Assembly: GCF_000003605.2 (NCBI RefSeq)
Contig: NW_003134345.1
Span: forward strand, 512,321 to 523,579
Length of the DNA stretch: 11,259 nt
Direction of reading: 5' to 3'
Origin: Saccoglossus kowalevskii
Taxonomy: Eukaryota; Hemichordata; Enteropneusta; Harrimaniidae
Shown here: positions 1-7,200 of the stretch, piece by piece
Layout: each line of letters begins with the position of its first letter
Numbering within the stretch: the first letter of the stretch is position 1
Notes under the pieces: model-generated
What the model was told of the DNA's origin: nothing
What the model saw: only the letters and a program-made list of their open reading frames with translations
Databases searched by the model: none
Position numbers and translations under genes: made by a program

Positions 1-17
1 TCAGCATCCTAACAATA

Positions 18-174
18 GTAAACTTGAGTTTGCATAATTAACATGAAAGTACATTACAAAGTTGAAATATTCAGAGCTGGTACAATATTGTAAACAAATT
101 TGCATAATTAGAAAAGCAGTGCACTAAGTAAACGACTTTGATATATTCAAAGCCAGTACAGAGTTGCATAATTA
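18..174. repeat. Degenerate tandem repeat carrying an octamer-like motif
   Basis: The block TTGCATAATTA occurs at 30-40, 100-110 and 164-174. The sequence between copies is also alignable: a TTCAGAGCTGGTACA-type stretch near 71-84 recurs as TTCAAAGCCAGTACA near 146-160. The period is about 64-70 bp with two full, diverged copies and a partial third. It lies in the intron upstream of the first recognised exon. Confidence 0.6.
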
Positions 175-1066
175 CAGTACCGTCGGATATAATAATTTTA
201 CTAGATTGACGCTCGGACCACAAAAGTAAAAGGTTGCTAAGGTAACGCACCAGTTCAGCGCGCGACTTGGGGTCAAACTTCGGTCAACACACACTTGATG
301 CCAGCATCACCGCGCAGCAAGTTTCGCAAAGTACTTGAAGTTCAATTGCGTCCCAAAATGATGTCGCTGATCACTCAGTTGTCGCAGCGTGTGTTGTGTC
401 ATTTCCATGATGCACCCCGTTTAGACTTTGACATCTTAGTGCATGTTCTTGTTCACGTAAAATGCGACCTCTCATCAATGTATTAAAACACTTTGAATTT
501 ATACTTTGCATGATTATATTCGGTCAAAGCGAAACATTATTTTTTCTAGACCATTTTTATCAACGCAGGGTTATTTTTCCAGACAAGATGGGCCTCGTAA
601 TATCTGCCCGGGCGATCTTTTGGTCCACATTTTTCTAAAAAAAATCGAATCCTCCATAAGATCGCCCAGGGCGGGGTATCAGCCGAATCTGGTAGTCAAT
701 TTTGAAAAAAATTTAAAAATATGTATTAAGCCCAGTGTTTACCTTAAGCAAATTTATCAGTGAGAAATGTTGAATATAAAATGCAGGAAATTACATGGAA
801 TATTTCTTAGAGTTCTGTCAGAACCCTTGTCACCTGACTGAGAAAATATTGCAAAAATAAGGCTTAGAAGGGAACACTGGCAAACGTGAGTTAAAAACAT
901 ATAGGTCACAGCTTCTTTTTTAGGTTTTTTGGCAGAATTGTAGACATGATAAATAAAAAATTCACAAATTTAATGACAAGCTGCTAGTGTGTGTTCATCA
1001 TTGAAACCAAATTGACTGAACACATTTTCCTTTTATTGGCATTATATTCGGTGTCCTTTGTTTTAG
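175..1066. other. Upstream intron sequence, no gene supported
   Basis: This is the intron of PGAP1 leading to the acceptor at 1066. It contains a more GC-rich patch (about 240-460), a small foldback (602-678) and otherwise AT-rich sequence. Two short open frames (295-486 and 506-763) have no recognisable product and do not join the gene in phase. No additional PGAP1 exon could be supported here. Confidence 0.6.
602..678. repeat. Small foldback / inverted repeat
   Basis: GGGCGATCTT (610-619) pairs perfectly with AAGATCGCCC (658-667). Imperfect pairing extends outward through the GC-rich flanks to TATC-type ends. The loop is about 38 nt and A-rich. It could be the core of a decayed foldback element; there is no clear target-site duplication. 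Confidence 0.45.
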
Positions 1067-1264
1067 GATTGATGCTGTAGACCAAGTATGGCAATCACTA
1101 CGGATACCAAAGCTGGATGTGTTGGTTATGGAAGACAATTATTTTGGTTTTGGAGCTGTAGGATTAGTTATGTTCATATTTGCCTATGCAGTAATATGGC
1201 TGGTGGCACATATAATTACAATATTGGTCAAAACTGCCGGGAAAATCATCATGATCACACTTGC
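1067..1264 (+). CDS. PGAP1: PGAP1 exon (first in window), 66 residues
   Basis: The acceptor is a pyrimidine-rich tract ending in TTTTAG and the donor is GC|GTAAGT. The exon is 198 nt; it enters needing two bases from the upstream exon and leaves two bases, so it is phase-symmetric. It encodes a short amphipathic lead with the W-x5-P-x-LD pattern, then a long hydrophobic segment (residues 27-54), then a basic turn. The overlapping ATG frame at 1088 is a shadow. Confidence 0.85.
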
Positions 1265-4200
1265 GTAAGTAGATACTAGTATCTCTCTCTCTTGAATTGG
1301 TTTCAACATTTGTAGTGCCTGATATTCACACAATATTAGCAAGCATGAGTGTATGCAGCCATGGGTAGATCACAATCTGTCTAACCACATACTTTCATAG
1401 CTAGGATATATAGTATTACATAATACAAAATAATTAATACATGAACATTTTGATATTATTGATAATACAATTTTCATATAAAATAATGGGTGTTCATCGA
1501 AAAATGCTATAAAAAACAGTAGGAGAGCAAACAGATAACTCAGCACCTGAAATGTTGACTGAATTTCACTTCTTTTGTCACCTCAAGTGTTGACTGATTT
1601 TCACTCTTCTTGTCACCTCAAGTGTTGACTGAATTTCACTCTTCTTGTCACCTCAAATGATGACTGAATTTCACTCTTCTTGTCACCTCAATTGTTGACT
1701 GAATTTCACTTTTCTTGTCACCTCAAATGTTGTCTGAATTTTATTCTTTCCTCTCAGACGTAAGATTGAGATTAAAAAGAACACTGTGTCTACCGGTTCA
1801 CCATGGTTGTTATATTTATTCGTGGGTGTTCTTTTATCACTGTCAATGCGTTTATGTGGAACAGTGGGTTTGGTACTAGGATTAATAATTTATTTTTTTA
1901 AGGTGAGTAAAATATTACAGTTGATCTTTCAATCTAAGTTAAATGTGTCAATACATTTGATTTTAATATAAACAAAAATAATCATATTTTGTTTTATATT
2001 TAAAGCGCGGTAGTCGACGCGCTGCACATGTGCGAGATATATGGGTCTCATAGAAACAAAGATGGCGACTTTGACAGTTGCACAAATCAACGAGTACGAA
2101 CTTAGATGTTTCCAAGCTTTAATTGAGTAATTTTCATGTTATTGGAAGCTATCAAAGGAGTCACCGGCGGCAATCAGTGCAAGTCGCGCCAAGGCCAAAC
2201 CTCATACTTCTGATTTCCATTTGAAGAGCACATTGGATTGTGGAAAAATCAATGTTTATCAACACAAATGTCGCACATGTGCAGTGCGACGACTACTGCG
2301 CTTTAAGTCAGTAACAATGTAATTATGTCACATTGGAACCACTTCAAATAAGAATATGTATATATACACTTTAAAGCGAACCTAAATGCGGCCTTAATTT
2401 ATAGTTGTGTATATTCTAAACTATATTCAAAATAATATTGCAGTGGTTTAATTTTGTTTTAATTATAACTGTAGCTTGGATAGGCATTTGAAGTGATGGC
2501 AATTAAACACCATGGAGGCCATTCATGAAGGGGAATAAATAACGAACGAACATATTTAAAATCCGGGTACTTTTCAAAGCTATGACGTTTTAGTATCTGA
2601 TTGCATTCGTATACGCCATTGTACATAGCCGTTCTCGCTGCCAAGCATTGTGTACTACTAGTATAAACTCAACTTTTATATGCACAATGTGCTTTTTATA
2701 ACTTTATAGGTTAGAGCCTTATGCGTTTGAACCACAGTATTCTGAGAGTGAAAGCCCAATTACGTTAAAGTGCCGTACTTCCCCGATCGTAAGCCCCTCC
2801 CGAGTATGAAGCCCATTCCTATGTTTTTACTTGGTATTTATTGAGTTGAGAGCATTCACGATTATAAGCCCAGAGTGTTTTTACTGGGCGTCGACGATAT
2901 TCTTTAAAATATGCGTGTAAAGGGTGTGTCATTTCATAATAATCGTGATTGGCATGGTAGTTTGATTAATGCTTTTTGTTTTATGAGAAAACTTGCATTA
3001 AATTCAGAGTGCATGGCGAATGTACACAACGTGGTTCGCATCAGTTCTATTCTGTCATTTACTCAGGATGAACCCCGATGTTGCAATTCTGGAGTAATCC
3101 ATAATTCTTTTAGTTGTAGCTTTCGAAAAGCCAAAAATGTGATCGTTAAGTCGTGTACCTGGTTATTGGGCATGGTTTAGTTTGAGACTACCATGAAAGG
3201 CCTAGGGTTTGAACGATGAGACATGTTGGCGACCGAGAAGGGTGTTTAAATTTATATTTCGGAAATTGAAAATCGCCAGATTTTAGAAAAAAAAACCATC
3301 GTTTTTTTCGTTGCAATCAGTGCTACAGATCGCATTTTAACATTGCGGTAATTCACTTCCGCTTTGTGTTAAAAAATCATCGTCAATAATCGGAAAATTT
3401 CATCATTACGACACATCATTTTGATTGGTTAATGAAAGACATGACCTGTTATGTCAAAGGAAGTTGTTCCAGGTCAAATCGTGCGTACGATCGAAAACAT
3501 ACCAAAAGGATGATAATGATAAATGCCTTCGTTCACTGTTTCCTCACAGACCCGACCTATTATTTCACCTTAAATTCAGACGGTATGTAAATCGTATTGT
3601 AATAAAATGTGTGTGTTTTTTATGAACATGTTTCTTCATTGTAAGTGTCGTTCAAATTAATGACGCATTTTTTTTTTCAAAAATAAGTATTATTTTCCCA
3701 AGCCCGGCGTGGTGAACGAATAATTTTTTTGGATAATATTTTGTTGTTTGCAAGATGGTTACAGTGTTTAACCCCAAAACAAAATCATTTTTTCTGAGTT
3801 GGTCCTCGAGTACAAGCTCATCCCTTACTTTTCCCTTACGTGTTCATGCCTCCTGGCTTATGATCAGGGAAGTACGGTATACTGTGAAGATTCAGATCAG
3901 TCCAGTGTGAGTGATGAGAGTATATCGTCGACGATGCCCCTTGTTCGGATGAAAGTTTTATTTCAAATTACACGGAAGTCTGTGAACAATCTGCTTGGTA
4001 TTCCTGTGACACTTGTCCCATGACTTGCCAGTGCAGCCCTGTGAATACATGGACGAAAAATGTTTCCACCACCACCCTACGAACTCAAGATTGCATACTC
4101 CAGCATCCATACTTTGAATAATTTGCACGCCGCACAGTGCAGTACTGGAAACAGCATTTATTAGACAGTTAGACAAAAAAACAAAACAAAATGCCTGTCT

Positions 4201-7200
4201 CGATCAAATGCACATCCATAATGTTTGTATGTTGATACGCTTGTAAATAACATTAATGTAAAAGTCGAAACAACCTAGACTAGAAGTCAATTCACCTGTC
4301 CAGCCAACTATGGCTCCCTAAGTTGCTTATATTTAATCAGATACTAGATTCGTCATCAGATCAGATTTCGTCATCATGCTTTGTTGCCTTTTCTGTTATT
4401 CCTCATGAGGGCGTTTTTTTATGGCAAGATGGTGCAAACGGAAGTCCTTCGCATGTTTATGGTTTCTCATATTTAAATCATCATAACTCTGAAGATAATC
4501 ATTTTTTTTTCAAATTTATAATCAATATACATAACTTGATAAATACAAACACCAAAATAGGCTCTATTTAGTTCCCCTTTAACTGTTTTATTCTTTCATT
4601 ACTTGTGTACAGCTGCCAATATCTGCTTGTGTTTCATACAACAATGTTTGAGCAATAACCAGTATCAAAATAAAATAACATTTTCTTATAGGTTGCTAGA
4701 CACTATGCAGTTGTAGAAAGGACAAGGCTTTGTCTGAATTTGGTGAGTTAGCTGTAGTTTCTTGGAGTTCAGTCAGTCTGTTTATTTGTTTGTTCTTTTG
4801 ATCATTCATGATTCATATTGATTTAAGATCCATTCATTTATTAATCCAATTATAATTCCAATCATTTATAATTAATTTATGCTCTCAGTCAGTTAGTGAA
4901 ATATTAGACTGTCAACAGTCCTCAGGCATAATTAGATAGTATACTATATCATCAGCAAATGCCGAAGGCGTTTGCAAGAAATGCTGCAGGCCTGAGGACT
5001 GTTAACACCCTTAAACTCCCTCAGGCGACATTTAATTAATTTAATTTCCTATAATTACACAATGTTCATCTAAAAACGCAATAAAAAATGTCCATGTAAC
5101 ATCCATAAAAATGATGATTTTGAGCTATTTATCATTGATTTTGTATGACAATGCTTTTTGATAAATTTGTCACTCCTATTACCCCCCCCCCCCTTATCCC
5201 TGACAGGAGATGCATGTATAGTGTACAGAATCATAACAAAAAATGTAATCCCCCCTGTACTTATTATTAAGAAAATTGGTGTGTATTTATACAGTTCTTG
5301 TGGAAACACAATTGCATACGGTTTTGCATATCCTAACCTACTTTCTAATTGAGAGATGCACTACTACGGTATATTCAGTTACAGTAGCTGGTACATCACA
5401 GTCCAGCAATCAAAACAGTATCTATTCCTTGTGAAAATGGCTTTTTTATTTATTAAGTTGAATGCCACAAATAATCTAAAATATGTTCTGCTTAATATTC
5501 TAGCCTGAACAATCACACGAATCAAGCAAGAAAGAAGAGGACAAGGATTCACAGATTTCAGAATCTCTGTTAGATGCTGAGAATACCTTCCATTATCAGT
5601 TTACAATACTCCTATTATGGTGTGCGTTAGTGGCTCTCAATTTTACACCACTTGTACTTTGGATCAAAAACATGCAGTGAGTCGGGTTACTTTGATAAAT
5701 TTAGTTATTAATACATTTCATGCAAAATCAATACATGGTTTAAATAGAAACATCCTAGGTATTTTGTACTGCAATTGTGTAAAGTGTTAGTTGTCAAATT
5801 ATTAAGAAAGGAAAGCAAAAAATAGCAAACATTAAAAATAAACATACTAATGTAAATTTTAATACTGTAGAATACTTTATTTTCGCTTGGAATTTATTTT
5901 TGCTATTTTCGCTGAAGGGATGATTCCGTGAAAATAAAATCCAGTGAATATACTGTTTTTCCTATATTTCACATTAAACTCATCAAAAATCAGTGAAAAT
6001 AAATTCCATACAAAATGCCCAAAAAGCCTTTTCAGCGAAAATTAATTCCAGCGAAAATAAAGTGTTCCACAGTAGTTCATCTTCAGATTTTTAGTAATTC
6101 ATGGAAACAAGTCTCAATTTACCAATATCTGAGAGAGCCTAGGTCTAGTGACACATGTTTTAACTGTTCTCACTTGTACAAACCGCTTTGCTAAGCGGAG
6201 AACATTTGTTCGGATTGGAGGCAATCACGAAAGTTCACCTGATTTTTTGATTTGTTACATAATATTTATATTGAGAGAAATTTAGATCTGAAAGATAATA
6301 AAAATACAAGATGTCAATGTTTATGCCTCCCAAGGTGAAGGATCTCCTGTGCTCTGCTGACAATATTTGACAAGTAATATATAATATTTCTGATGAAAGA
6401 ATACTGTAGAATAATTTATTTTCGCTATTTCACATTAAACATCAAAAATCAGTGAAAATAAATTCTATACAAAACGCCCAAAAAGCCTTCTCAGCGAAAA
6501 TTAATTCCAGCGAAAATTTATATTGTATTGTATTGTCTTTAGTAAATCCACTAAATATCTCAAGATGAATTAATTATGATGTATATGGGGAAGGTTTATT
6601 TTTTTGTCCTCTTTTTTTTATCTTCCCTGTCGACTTTGTTGAGTGGAGCTCATCATATGAGTGATTTGACCATTGTCATCCGTGTCAACTTTTTTGACTT
6701 CTTCTTGAAAACTACTAGTCTTATTGCTTTGATACTTGGTGTACATGTACCTTGGGTAGACCTCTCTCAGATTTGTTCATTTTGTAATGATATCTTCTAT
6801 TCTCAAATTGTGATGAATATTTTAGTCATTTTTGGTAAAAAGTGATATTTTTGACTTCTTGTTGAAAACCCCAAGTCAGATTGCTTTGATATTATTCATG
6901 TAGGTACCTCAGATAGACATCACTCAGATTTGTTCATTTTGTGATGTCTTTAATTTTGGTGAATATTTTTGTCAAATTCTTGTTAAAAACCGCAAGTCAG
7001 ATTGCTTGGATGTTATACATGTAATTACCTCAGATAGATCTCTCTCAGATTCGTTCATTTTCTAATGAAATCTTCTGTTCTTTAATTGAAGCGTGCATTG
7101 CTAACAGTGGGGCTATCTCAGCTGAGAGGCTGCTTGTTCAATTACCACAATTACTAACACTTCAAAAAATCCAGAGAGCACCCAGATTCTCTATAAAAAC

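Larger units (their letters stand above)
1903..4691 (+). other. PGAP1: Large PGAP1 intron (2.8 kb) with transposon and gene remnants
   Basis: The intron runs from GTGAGT at 1903 to AG at 4690-4691. It contains a foldback element (2004-2302), AT-rich sequence (2303-2700), a CpG-richer block with broken coding-like frames (about 2711-4150), and AT-rich sequence to the acceptor. Open frames of 60-90 codons at 2911, 3425 and 4323 (+) and at 2459-2644 and 3958-4176 (-) have no product I recognise. Confidence 0.75.

Noticed and set aside
216-250. Similarity between 216-250 and 9788-9824 (CCACAAAAGT, then GCTAAGGTA).
   Set aside because: Only about 25 of 32 positions match over a short AT-rich stretch, and similarity does not extend. 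Too weak to call a dispersed repeat.
322-456. A possible additional upstream PGAP1 exon within the frame at 295-486 (MMSLITQLSQRVLCHFHDAP...), bounded by GCGCAG and CAC|GTAAAA.
   Set aside because: The donor would leave phase 0, but the exon at 1067 needs two bases carried in. Joining them gives an immediate stop. The similarity to the family is only a loose hydrophobic pattern.
2911-3180. 89-codon open frame in the large intron.
   Set aside because: No recognisable domain and no splice or frame continuity with the relic pieces on either side. It remains possible that it is part of the same inserted block.
3425-3625. 66-codon open frame, basic at its C-terminal half, followed by AATAAA.
   Set aside because: I tried to read it as the later part of a P2X7-C-like domain, but the expected conserved residues are not visible.
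5158-5352. Open frame starting in the poly-C run.
   Set aside because: The proline stretch comes from a 12-base homopolymer. Nothing in the frame looks like a protein family, and the minus-strand frame over the same bases is equally open.
6576-6845. 89-codon hydrophobic open frame with a signal-peptide-like start.
   Set aside because: It lies in an intron, overlaps a diverged tandem repeat whose other copies are not open, and the T-rich sequence explains the Phe/Leu content.
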